The notes under the pieces: generated by a model
Told to the model about the DNA's origin: nothing
Seen by the model: the letters and a program-made list of their open reading frames with translations, nothing else
The model's database searches: none
Translations under genes and position numbers: made by a program
NCBI RefSeq assembly: GCF_004614185.1
Contig: NZ_SPVF01000067.1
Location: 1 to 55,229 of the forward strand
Direction of reading: 5' to 3'
DNA length: 55,229 bases
DNA from: Zemynaea arenosa
GTDB lineage: Bacteria > Pseudomonadota > Gammaproteobacteria > Burkholderiales > Burkholderiaceae_D
Shown here: positions 18,146 through 26,791 of the stretch, one piece after another
Layout of the letters: every line of letters begins with the position of its first letter
Position numbering within the stretch: position 1 is the stretch's first letter

Positions 18146-19993
18146 ATGCGACGCCACGCTTCCAGTTCCCTGCCGCTGCCCGCGGCCGACAAAGACCAGC
18201 GCAACGACTGGGCCACGCTCAAGACGCTGTTTCCCTATCTGTGGGTGTACAAGTGGCGCGTGCTGATGGCCATGGGCGCCCTGGTGTGTGCCAAGCTGGC
18301 CAACATGGGCGTGCCGCTGATCCTCAAGCGGCTGGTGGACCAGATGAGCTACAAGCCGGGCGATCCGCACGCGCTGCTGATCCTTCCAGTGGCCACGCTG
18401 GTCGCCTACGGCCTGCTGCGGCTCGCGACCACGGTCTTTACGGAGCTGCGTGAATTCCTGTTCGCGCGGGTGACGCAACGGGCGGTGCGCACTATCGCGC
18501 TGAAAGTCTTCCGGCACTTGCACGCGTTGTCCCTGCGCTTCCACCTCAATCGCCAGACCGGTGGCATGACGCGCGACATCGAGCGCGGCACGCGCGGCGT
18601 GAACTCGCTGATCTCCTTCACCCTCTTCAACATCCTGCCCACGCTGGTCGAGATCACGCTGGTGCTGGGCTACCTGGTGCTGCACTACGACGTCTGGTTC
18701 AGCGCCATCACGGCGGGCGCGCTGGTGACCTACATCGTGTTCACGGTGATGGTCACGGACTGGCGCACCCACTTCCGCCGCACCATGAACGAGCTGGATT
18801 CCAAGGCCAACACGAAGGCAATCGACTCCCTGCTCAATTACGAGACGGTCAAGTACTTCGGCAACGAGGACTATGAGGCGCGCCGCTACGACGAAGGGCT
18901 GCAGCACTTCGAGGCCGCGGCCGTGCGTTCGCAGACCTCGCTCTCACTGCTCAACACCGGGCAGTCTGCGATCATTGCGATCGCCGTGACGCTGATTCTG
19001 TGGCGCGCGACCGTGGGCGTGATCGACGGCACCATGACCCTGGGCGATCTGGTGCTGGTGAACTCCTTCATGCTGCAGCTGTACATTCCGCTCAACTTCC
19101 TGGGGGTGATCTACCGCGAGATCAAGCAGGCGCTGGCCGACATGGAGCGTTTGTTCGGGCTCCTGCACGAGAACCGGGAAGTGGCCGATTCCGCAGGTGC
19201 CAAGCCGCTGGTCACAAAAGGGGCCGAGGTGAAGTTCGCGCACGTGGACTTCAGCTACGAGACCAAGCGCCAGATCCTGTTCGATGTGGACTTCACCATC
19301 CCAGCAGGGACCACCACCGCCATCGTGGGCCACAGCGGCTCGGGCAAGTCGACCCTGTCACGCCTGCTGTTCCGGTTTTATGACGTCAACTCGGGCGCCA
19401 TCACGATCGACGGTCAGGACCTGCGCGATATCACCCAGGATTCGCTGCGCCATGCGATCGGCATCGTGCCGCAGGATACGGTGCTGTTCAACGACACCAT
19501 CGAATACAACATCGCCTACGGCCTGCCAGGCGCTTCGCATGCCGAAATCGAGGCGGCGGCCCGGGCGGCGTCCATCCACGACTTCATCGTGACGCTGCCG
19601 GATGGGTACCAGACCATGGTGGGCGAGCGTGGCCTGAAGCTCTCCGGCGGCGAAAAGCAGCGGGTGGCGATTGCGCGCACGCTGCTCAAGAATCCGGCGA
19701 TCCTGGTGTTCGACGAGGCCACGTCCGCGCTGGACTCCAAGTCCGAGCAGGCGATCCAGGGGCAGCTAAAAGAGATTGCGAAGGACCGTACGACGATGGT
19801 GATTGCGCACCGCCTGTCCACCATCGCGGACGCGCACCAGATCATCGTGCTCGATCACGGCCGCATCGTGGAGCGCGGCACGCACCAGACGCTGTTGCTG
19901 GCCAACGGGCTGTATGCCCAGATGTGGGAACGGCAGCAGGCGCGGAAGGATGAAACCTATGCGTCGCCGGCTGCCGCTGTGGAGGACGATTAG
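18146..19993 (+). CDS. ABC exporter, fused permease-ATPase (Atm1/HMT1 type)
   Basis: 615 residues: an N-terminal six-helix membrane domain (~30-330) with the family marker TGGMTRDIERGTRGVNSLIS and the NYETVKYFGNEDYE loop, then an ATPase with Walker A GHSGSGKST (~395), signature LSGGEKQ (~497) and Walker B ILVFDEATSALD. These loops are typical of Atm1/HMT1 half-transporters, which export glutathione-linked metal or sulfur species and act as homodimers. It ends within a perfect inverted repeat shared with the convergent asparaginase gene. Confidence 0.9.
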   Translation: MRRHASSSLPLPAADKDQRNDWATLKTLFPYLWVYKWRVLMAMGALVCAKLANMGVPLILKRLVDQMSYKPGDPHALLILPVATLVAYGLLRLATTVFTELREFLFARVTQRAVRTIALKVFRHLHALSLRFHLNRQTGGMTRDIERGTRGVNSLISFTLFNILPTLVEITLVLGYLVLHYDVWFSAITAGALVTYIVFTVMVTDWRTHFRRTMNELDSKANTKAIDSLLNYETVKYFGNEDYEARRYDEGLQHFEAAAVRSQTSLSLLNTGQSAIIAIAVTLILWRATVGVIDGTMTLGDLVLVNSFMLQLYIPLNFLGVIYREIKQALADMERLFGLLHENREVADSAGAKPLVTKGAEVKFAHVDFSYETKRQILFDVDFTIPAGTTTAIVGHSGSGKSTLSRLLFRFYDVNSGAITIDGQDLRDITQDSLRHAIGIVPQDTVLFNDTIEYNIAYGLPGASHAEIEAAARAASIHDFIVTLPDGYQTMVGERGLKLSGGEKQRVAIARTLLKNPAILVFDEATSALDSKSEQAIQGQLKEIAKDRTTMVIAHRLSTIADAHQIIVLDHGRIVERGTHQTLLLANGLYAQMWERQQARKDETYASPAAAVEDD

Positions 19994-20010
19994 TACGGAC
20001 GCGTACTAAT
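19989..20010. repeat. Perfect 9-bp inverted repeat between convergent genes
   Basis: ATTAGTACG-GACG-CGTACTAAT: nine perfectly complementary bases with a four-base loop. It contains the ABC exporter stop codon. There is no T-run on either strand, so a standard intrinsic terminator is not shown. It may limit convergent transcription. Confidence 0.7.
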
Positions 20011-20024
20011 CTGAGTGCATCACA

Positions 20025-21107
20025 TCAGTAAGTCCAGAACATCCGCTGGATGTCCTTGGTGTTGCTGGTCTTGGTCAGCGCCAGCATCAGCAGGATGCGC
20101 GCCTTCTGCGCATTGAGCGTATCGGCCACCACGAAGTCCAGTTCATCGTCATTCGCCTCGCCATTGCGCGCCAGGATGCCGGTGCCGGTACGGCTCGCGC
20201 GCACGATGATGGCGCCTTTCGCGCGCGCCGCCTTCAGCGCCGGAACCATTTGCGCGGCCAGCGAACCGTCGCCGGTACCGGCGTGGATGATGCCTTTGTC
20301 GCCTGCCGCCACGAAGGCGTTCAGCGCCACCGGCGTCACGTTGGCATAGCCGTACACGATATCCACGGCGGGCAGCGCGCTGAGGTTTGACACGTCGAAT
20401 TCGGTGTCGACCGTGTGCTTGCGCGTCGACGCACGGTAGAAGTAAGCCTTGGAACCCTGGATGTAGCCGAGCAGGCCAAGATCCGTGGACTTGAAGGTGT
20501 CCATGGTCGCGGTGTTGGTCTTGGTGACATCGCGCGCGCCGTTGATCTGATCATTCAGGCACACCAGCACGCCCTTGCCGACCGCCTCCGGGCTGGCAGC
20601 CAGCAGCACCGCGTTGTACAGATTGATCGGGCCATCCGCCGAGATCGCGGTGGAAGGGCGCATCGCGCCGACCAGCACCACCGGCTTGCGGCTCTTGACC
20701 ACCAGGTTGAGGAAGTACGCGGTTTCCTCCAGCGTGTCCGTGCCGTGGGTGATCACGATGCCGTCGACGTCGGCCTGCGCCAGCAGGGTGTTCACGCGCT
20801 TGGCAAGCGTCAGCCAGTGCTCGTTGGTCATGCTCTCGCTGGCGATCTGGAACACCTGCTCGCCGGTGACGCGCGCCACCTTGGACAGTTCCGGCACCGC
20901 CTTGATCAGGCCTTCCACGCCGACCTTGGCGGCGGTGTAGCCCACCGTGGTGGTGCTGGTGGCGCCGGTGCCCGCGATGGTGCCGCCGGTAGCCAGGATG
21001 ACGACGTGGGCCTGCTTGGTCTGCGCGGTTTGCGCCTGCGAGGCCGGAACGAACAGCATGAACCCGAGCAGCACGGCAAACAGCTGCGTCAGCGAACGTT
21101 GAATCAT
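20025..21107 (-). CDS. ansB: Type II (periplasmic) L-asparaginase
   Basis: 360 residues with a cleavable signal peptide (MLFVPASQAQTAQ). It hydrolyses asparagine to aspartate and ammonia in the periplasm. The first active-site motif ATGGTIAGTG (~40) holds the nucleophilic Thr, and THGTDTLEETAYFL (~120) holds the second Thr-Asp pair with the distal Lys in GAMRPSTAISADGP. GAAGGAG precedes the ATG. The gene lies 63 bases downstream of a dicarboxylate/amino-acid symporter on the same strand, suggesting hydrolysis followed by aspartate uptake, but a terminator lies between them. Confidence 0.93.
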   Translation of the reverse strand: MIQRSLTQLFAVLLGFMLFVPASQAQTAQTKQAHVVILATGGTIAGTGATSTTTVGYTAAKVGVEGLIKAVPELSKVARVTGEQVFQIASESMTNEHWLTLAKRVNTLLAQADVDGIVITHGTDTLEETAYFLNLVVKSRKPVVLVGAMRPSTAISADGPINLYNAVLLAASPEAVGKGVLVCLNDQINGARDVTKTNTATMDTFKSTDLGLLGYIQGSKAYFYRASTRKHTVDTEFDVSNLSALPAVDIVYGYANVTPVALNAFVAAGDKGIIHAGTGDGSLAAQMVPALKAARAKGAIIVRASRTGTGILARNGEANDDELDFVVADTLNAQKARILLMLALTKTSNTKDIQRMFWTY

Positions 21108-21124
21108 GAGGATCTCCTTCAGAT

Positions 21125-21152
21125 GAAAAAAAGGCCTTCACGCGGAAGGCCC
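21125..21152 (-). terminator. Intrinsic terminator between the symporter and asparaginase genes
   Basis: Read on the minus strand, GGCCTTC-cgcgt-GAAGGCC is followed by seven T (complement of 21126-21132). It ends only 18 bases before the asparaginase ATG, leaving room for a ribosome site but no promoter. Confidence 0.85.
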
Positions 21153-21170
21153 TTTGCTACGTGATGGGTG

Positions 21171-22430
21171 TCAGGCGGCTTTGACTTCGCTGATCGTGTC
21201 CTCGCCCGGGGCGGCCAGCTCGCCCTCCCACTTGGCGACGACGGCGGTGGCGATGGCGTTGCCGACCACGTTGGTGGCCGAGCGGGCCATGTCGAGGAAG
21301 TGGTCGATGCCCAGCAGGAGCAGCAGGCCCGCTTCCGGAATGTGGAACTGGTTGAGCGTTGCGGCGATCACCACCAGTGAGGCGCGCGGCACGCCGGCCA
21401 TGCCCTTGGAGGTCAGCATCAGCACCAGCATCATGGTGACCTGGGTGCCGATCGACAGCTCGATGCCATAGGCCTGGGCGATGAAGATGGACGCGAAGGT
21501 GCAGTACATCATCGAGCCATCGAGGTTGAACGAGTACCCGATCGGCAGCACGAAGGCGGCGATGCGGTTGCGCACACCAAAGCGCTCCAGGCCTTCCAGC
21601 GTTTTCGGGAATGCCGCTTCCGAGGACGCGGTGGAGAAGGCCAGCAGGGTCGGTTCGCGCACTTCCTTCAGCAGGCGGATCACGCGCGGGCCGATGAACA
21701 GGAAGCCGAGGCCCGTCAGTACGATCCACAGCAGCACGATACCCAGGTAGAACTCGCCCATGAAGGTGCCGTACGATGCCAGTACCGAGAGCCCGCTCTT
21801 GGCGATGATCGCGGTGACAGCCGCGAACACGGCGATCGGCGCGAGGTTCATCACGTAGCCGGTCAGCTTGAGCATGATGTGGGCGACGCCGTCCAGGAAT
21901 TCGGTGACCGGCCGGGCTTTCTCGCCGAGGGCGGCGGCCGCGGTGCCGAAGAAGATCGAGAAGATCACGATCTGCAGGATTTCGTTTTTCGCCAGGCCGT
22001 CGAAGATGGAGGTCGGCACCAGGTGGGTGACGAATTCCTTGAGCGTGAGGCTGGACGACGAGATGCCGGACGATTCGGTGACGGCCGGCAGGTGCTGGGT
22101 CAGGCCGATCCCCGGCTGGAAGATGTTCACCAGGATCAGGCCGAGGGTCAGCGAGATGATGGAGGCGATGATGAACCAGCCGAGCGCCTTGGCGCCGATG
22201 CGGCCCACTTCGGAGGCGTCACCCATTTTCGCGATGCCGACGACCAGCGTGGAGAACACCAGCGGCGCGATGATCATCTTGATCAGGCGGAGGAACAGCG
22301 TGGTGACCAGGCCCAGATTGTCCGACAGCGCGGCCGGATTGGCCAAAGTGGTATTCGCGATGTACCCGGCGACGATGCCGAGGATCAGGCCAGCGAGAAT
22401 ATAAGTGGTCAGGCGGTTCCGTTTGGTCAT
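21171..22430 (-). CDS. Dicarboxylate/amino acid:cation symporter (DAACS family)
   Basis: A 419-residue inner-membrane symporter of the GltP/DctA family with about eight helices plus re-entrant loops. The serine-rich motif AFSTASSEAAFPKTLE (~268) forms the first hairpin, and GYSFNLDGSMMYCTFASIF (~295) and the C-terminal MLTSKGMAGVPRASLVV belong to the substrate site. The family takes up glutamate, aspartate or C4-dicarboxylates. The asparaginase downstream supports aspartate as a substrate (inference). Confidence 0.92.
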   Translation of the reverse strand: MTKRNRLTTYILAGLILGIVAGYIANTTLANPAALSDNLGLVTTLFLRLIKMIIAPLVFSTLVVGIAKMGDASEVGRIGAKALGWFIIASIISLTLGLILVNIFQPGIGLTQHLPAVTESSGISSSSLTLKEFVTHLVPTSIFDGLAKNEILQIVIFSIFFGTAAAALGEKARPVTEFLDGVAHIMLKLTGYVMNLAPIAVFAAVTAIIAKSGLSVLASYGTFMGEFYLGIVLLWIVLTGLGFLFIGPRVIRLLKEVREPTLLAFSTASSEAAFPKTLEGLERFGVRNRIAAFVLPIGYSFNLDGSMMYCTFASIFIAQAYGIELSIGTQVTMMLVLMLTSKGMAGVPRASLVVIAATLNQFHIPEAGLLLLLGIDHFLDMARSATNVVGNAIATAVVAKWEGELAAPGEDTISEVKAA

Positions 22431-22465
22431 GGCGAGTCCTGTGATGCGGATGCGGGGCCGCGGAA

Positions 22466-22494
22466 ATACTGCAATTTGGCGGGTTCCGCAGTAT
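22466..22494. promoter_or_regulatory. Inverted repeat in the divergent symporter/ABC ATPase region
   Basis: ATACTGC (22466-22472) and GCAGTAT (22488-22494) form a perfect 7-bp inverted repeat in the 124-base gap between the divergent symporter and ABC ATPase genes. It could be an operator serving both. No consensus is recognised. Confidence 0.35.
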
Positions 22495-22554
22495 CCTAGG
22501 GGGCGCTGGTGATGTCAAGCTAGCCAGTTTTCGCTTTCACCCTCGAATTCGCAC

Positions 22555-23280
<726 letters not shown>

Positions 23281-23283
23281 CCC

Positions 23284-23583
23284 TCAGTGATAATCGTCCT
23301 CGCGCTGATGTCGCGCCGCGATAATGGTGACGAAGCCACCCGTTTGAATCTTGTAGAGCAGGACGAAACCTGTCGCGCCGAATGGGACGACCATCTCGCG
23401 CAGGAACGGATCGTCTGGCAGCGCTTTTCGGCACGAAAAGGGGAATTGCTCCAGCAAACGAGTCGCGCTGGCGATGGCGGCGCGGACCCGCTTGGTGCTG
23501 GGCCGGTCGCGCTCAGCGATGAAACGCATCAGCCGCGCCAGGTCTTCCCGCCCGCCCGCCGAAAACCGGACGCGGTATTTCAT
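23284..23583 (-). CDS. RelE/ParE-family toxin
   Basis: 99 residues with the ParE fold pattern: KYRVRFSAGGREDLARLMRFIAE at the start, a helical middle (RAAIASATRLLEQFPFSCRKAL) and REMVVPFGATGFVLLYKI...IIAARHQREDDY at the end. ParE toxins poison DNA gyrase and RelE toxins cleave mRNA; this sequence leans to ParE. The ATG overlaps the antitoxin stop by four bases (ATGA), so the pair is translationally coupled. Confidence 0.85.
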   Translation of the reverse strand: MKYRVRFSAGGREDLARLMRFIAERDRPSTKRVRAAIASATRLLEQFPFSCRKALPDDPFLREMVVPFGATGFVLLYKIQTGGFVTIIAARHQREDDYH

Positions 23584-23852
23584 TTCTGAGGTTTGGTCTC
23601 AGCCTCGCGGATGATGTTATCGAGCTCCGCCAGGACTTCATCGCTTGAGTAGTATTCGCCGGTCCGTTCTGCCTCGCGCAGACTTTCGAGTCCGCGTGCG
23701 ATGAACTCGTCCTGCAGCTGGCGGCGGCGGATCTTCTCCCGCACTGCTTCTTCGACGAATTGGGAGAGGGACTCGCCCGGGGCCAGCGCTTTCTCGGCCG
23801 CTTCCCGCAGCTCGGGCTCCACGCGGAGCGAGGGGAATGTCGCGCTTTTCAT
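23580..23852 (-). CDS. Antitoxin, ribbon-helix-helix type (YlcI/YnfO-like)
   Basis: 90 residues. The N-terminal FPSLRVEPELREAAEKALAPGESLSQFVEEAVREKI looks like a ribbon-helix-helix DNA-binding fold, and the acidic C-terminus (SSDEVLAELDNIIREAE) would wrap the toxin. Start 23852 gives the RHH strand at the N-terminus; longer upstream reading frames run into the pyrC leader. A near-perfect palindrome lies just upstream. Confidence 0.82.
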   Translation of the reverse strand: MKSATFPSLRVEPELREAAEKALAPGESLSQFVEEAVREKIRRRQLQDEFIARGLESLREAERTGEYYSSDEVLAELDNIIREAETKPQK

Positions 23853-23864
23853 GAACGCCTCCAA

Positions 23865-23884
23865 TGCGTCGCAATTGCGATGCA
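23865..23884. promoter_or_regulatory. Palindromic operator upstream of the toxin-antitoxin operon
   Basis: TGC-g-TCGCAATTGCGA-t-GCA: a perfect 12-bp palindromic core at 23869-23880, extended to 20 bp with one mismatched pair. It sits 12 bases upstream of the antitoxin ATG, where RHH antitoxins usually bind to repress their own operon. Confidence 0.6.
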
Positions 23885-23953
23885 GTATGGCACCGCGAGC
23901 GGTGGGCGGCAAGCGGAGAGGGTAAAATAGCGGCTTCCGCATTGAGGTTTTCC

Positions 23954-25003
23954 ATGAGCGAATTCGATCTCCCCGAGTCCATTACGATCACCCGGCCGGA
24001 CGACTGGCACGTGCACCTGCGCGATGGCGCGCATCTGGGCAGCGTGGTGGCGCATACGGCCGCGCAGTTCGCGCGCGCGATCGTCATGCCCAACCTGAAG
24101 CCGCCCGTCACCACGACCGCCGCCGCCGCCGCATACCGCGACCGCATCAAGGCCGCGCTGCCGCAGGGGAGCGATTTCGAGCCGCTGATGACGCTCTACC
24201 TGACCGACAACACGCCGCCGGATGAGATCCGCCGCGCCGTGGACAGTGGCTTCATCCACGCCGTCAAGCTGTACCCGGCCGGCGCCACCACCAATTCGGA
24301 CGCCGGTGTCACCGACCTGCGCAAGTGCTACGCCACGCTGGAAGTGATGCAGGACCTCGACCTGCCCCTGCTGGTGCACGGCGAAGTCACCGACAACGAC
24401 ATCGACCTGTTCGATCGCGAAGCCGTCTTCATCGAGCGCGTGATGCGCCCCCTGCGCCGCGACCTGCCCGCGCTGCCCGTGGTCTTCGAGCACATCACCA
24501 CCAAGGACGCCGCACAGTACGTGGCTGAAGCGGAAGGCCCGATCGGCGCTACCATCACCGCCCACCACCTGCTCTACAACCGCAACGACATCTTCCGCGG
24601 CGGCATCCGTCCGCACTACTACTGCCTGCCGGTGCTCAAGCGCGAAGAACACCGCCTGGCGCTGGTGACTGCGGCCACCAGCGGCGACGAGCGCTTCTTC
24701 CTCGGCACGGACTCCGCACCGCACGGCATCGGCGCCAAGGAAACTTCGTGCGGCTGCGCGGGCTGCTACACCGCACTGCATGCGATGGAGCTGTACACGG
24801 AAGCCTTCGCCCGGGCTGGAGCACTGGACAAGCTTGAAGCCTTCGCGTCGCTGAATGGTCCGGCCTTCTACGGCCTTCCGAAGAACGATGGCACCGTCAC
24901 CTTGCGCCGCGAGACCTGGACCTTGCCGGCCACGCTGCCCTTCGGCGAAACGCAGGTGGTGCCGCTGAATGCCGGTGAGCCGATCGGCTGGAAGATGGCC
25001 TGA
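23954..25003 (+). CDS. pyrC: Dihydroorotase, class II (pyrimidine synthesis)
   Basis: 349 residues; cyclises carbamoyl aspartate to dihydroorotate in de novo pyrimidine synthesis. [10 protein letters not shown] (~15-24) is the first zinc ligand motif, the carboxylated Lys lies in [17 protein letters not shown] (~97), HGEVTD (~140) and FEHITTKDA carry the next His ligands, and GTDSAPH (~252) holds the catalytic Asp. Start 23954 fits the E. coli-type PyrC N-terminus. The DUF3025 gene follows within eight bases. Confidence 0.95.
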   Translation: MSEFDLPESITITRPDDWHVHLRDGAHLGSVVAHTAAQFARAIVMPNLKPPVTTTAAAAAYRDRIKAALPQGSDFEPLMTLYLTDNTPPDEIRRAVDSGFIHAVKLYPAGATTNSDAGVTDLRKCYATLEVMQDLDLPLLVHGEVTDNDIDLFDREAVFIERVMRPLRRDLPALPVVFEHITTKDAAQYVAEAEGPIGATITAHHLLYNRNDIFRGGIRPHYYCLPVLKREEHRLALVTAATSGDERFFLGTDSAPHGIGAKETSCGCAGCYTALHAMELYTEAFARAGALDKLEAFASLNGPAFYGLPKNDGTVTLRRETWTLPATLPFGETQVVPLNAGEPIGWKMA

Positions 25004-25010
25004 CCTGTCC

Positions 25011-25814
25011 GTGGACCTGGCCCTGGAACCGGAACCGGTCGACTGGACCCGGCCCTGGTATGACGCGGTCCGCCCCGCATATGCGCGGCTGGGCCAGGGC
25101 CCGCTTATCGAGGCGCTGAACCGGGCCTCCGCCGCGCATGCGCTGCACAACGCGGCAGGCCAACCACTCCGCTTCGTCCCGCAGAGCGCACTGCCGGAGG
25201 GCGTGGCCTACGAAGCGTTCATTGGCGCCACTGGCAATGTCCCCACGCGGGACAATCTGCACGATTTCTTCAACGCGCTGGTCTGGCTGACCTTCCCGCG
25301 CATCAAAGTCCAGCTCAATGCCCTGCAGGCCGCGCAGATCGCGCTGGCAGGTGTCGGCAAGTCCCGCGGTCCGGCGCGCGACGCCGCCACCATCTTCGAC
25401 GAAAACGCCGCCCTGCTGGTCGTCACCGACGACGACACAGGCCGCGCCCATGTGGCAGCGCTGCGCAACCACGACTGGTACTCAGCGCTGTATGCAGGCC
25501 GGGCGCGCTTCGGCCCACAGGCGCAAGTCTGGTCCTTCGGCCACGCGCTGATGGAAAAGCTGGTCGCCCCGCGCAAGGCCATCACCGCCCACACCCGCGT
25601 GCTGTACGCCCCGGCGGACTTCTTTGCGCTATCGTTCGACGAGCGCCGCGCGTGGATCGACGCCACCGTGAGCGCGCAGCTGCGCGACGAGGAACTGGCC
25701 ACCGCATCCTTCACGCCGCTGCCGGTGCTCGGCGTCCCCGGCTGGTGGGAGGGCCAGGACGAGGCCTTCTACGCCGACGCCACCGTGTTCCGACCAAAGA
25801 GGAGAACAGAATGA
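25011..25814 (+). CDS. DUF3025 domain protein
   Basis: 267 residues from a GTG eight bases after pyrC. The domain is recognisable from NLHDFFNALVWLTFPRIKVQLNALQ (~80-105), DAATIFDENAALLV and LYAGRARFGPQAQVWSFGHALMEK. It is a conserved proteobacterial family without established biochemistry. The start is uncertain: no clear ribosome site is seen, and an ATG at 24969 inside pyrC is an alternative. It overlaps the next gene by ATGA, so pyrC, this gene and the oxidoreductase form one transcription unit. Confidence 0.78.
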   Translation: MDLALEPEPVDWTRPWYDAVRPAYARLGQGPLIEALNRASAAHALHNAAGQPLRFVPQSALPEGVAYEAFIGATGNVPTRDNLHDFFNALVWLTFPRIKVQLNALQAAQIALAGVGKSRGPARDAATIFDENAALLVVTDDDTGRAHVAALRNHDWYSALYAGRARFGPQAQVWSFGHALMEKLVAPRKAITAHTRVLYAPADFFALSFDERRAWIDATVSAQLRDEELATASFTPLPVLGVPGWWEGQDEAFYADATVFRPKRRTE

Positions 25815-26791
25815 CCGAGACCCGCTGGGGCATCATCAGCACGGGCAAGATCGCGCGCCAGTTTGCGACGGCGCTCAAGGACACGCCGGGTGCGGTGCTG
25901 GCCGGCGTCGCCTCGCGCACGCTGGACAAGGCGCAGGAATTCACGCGCGAATTCGGCGGCACGCCGTATGGCTCGTACGAAGAGCTGTGCGCGGAGCCGG
26001 GGATCGACGTGGTGTACATCGGCACGCCGCATCCGCTGCACGCGCCGAACGCGATGCTGGCGCTGAACAGCGGGAAGGCCGTGCTGTGCGAGAAGCCGTT
26101 CACCATGAACCTGCGCGAGGCGGCCGCCGTGGTGGCCCTGGCGCGCGAAAAGAACCTGTTCCTGATGGAGGCAATGTGGTCGCGCTACTTGCCGGCGCTG
26201 GAGGAGGCTAAGCGGATCATCGCGTCCGGTGAGATCGGCGAGGTCACGCAGGCGGTGGCAGACTTCGGCTTTTCGGCGCAGGTGCCCGAGGAGCACCGGC
26301 TCGTCAATCGAGAACTGGGCGGGGGGGCGCTGCTGGACCTGGGCATCTATCCGCTGTCGGTGTGTGCGTACCTGCTCGGGCCCGTGGCAGGCGTGCAGGC
26401 GATGGCCACGATGCGGGATAACGGAGTGGATGCGCATACAGCCTTCACGCTGCGGCACGCCAGCGGGGCGCTGTCATCGTGCACAGCGTCGATGATCGCG
26501 CGCTCGCCGGTGGAGCTGACGGTGTCCGGCACCAAAGGATTTGTGCGGCTGGATACGCTGTTCTACAAAGCGAAGACGGTGACGGTGCAGCTGGAGGATG
26601 GCTCACGCCGTACCGTCGAGACGCCGCATCTGGGCAACGGTTACGTGCACGAGGCGCTGGAAGTGCAGCGCTGCCTGCGCGAGGGCATGACCGAAAGCCC
26701 GCGCATGCCGCTGGACGAAACGCTGGCGCTGATGGGCGTGCTCGATGAGATCCGCGCACAGATCGGCCTTCGCTACGCCGCCGACTCCTAA
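25811..26791 (+). CDS. Gfo/Idh/MocA family NAD(P)-dependent oxidoreductase
   Basis: 326 residues with an N-terminal Rossmann fold (RWGIISTGKIARQFATAL), the EKPFTMNLREAAAVV motif (~97) carrying the conserved Lys of the family, and MEAMWSRYLPALEEAK typical of the dihydrodiol/D-xylose dehydrogenase branch. Substrate unassigned. GAGGAGAAC precedes the ATG, which overlaps the DUF3025 stop. It is convergent with recG, with overlapping stop codons. Confidence 0.9.
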   Translation: MTETRWGIISTGKIARQFATALKDTPGAVLAGVASRTLDKAQEFTREFGGTPYGSYEELCAEPGIDVVYIGTPHPLHAPNAMLALNSGKAVLCEKPFTMNLREAAAVVALAREKNLFLMEAMWSRYLPALEEAKRIIASGEIGEVTQAVADFGFSAQVPEEHRLVNRELGGGALLDLGIYPLSVCAYLLGPVAGVQAMATMRDNGVDAHTAFTLRHASGALSSCTASMIARSPVELTVSGTKGFVRLDTLFYKAKTVTVQLEDGSRRTVETPHLGNGYVHEALEVQRCLREGMTESPRMPLDETLALMGVLDEIRAQIGLRYAADS

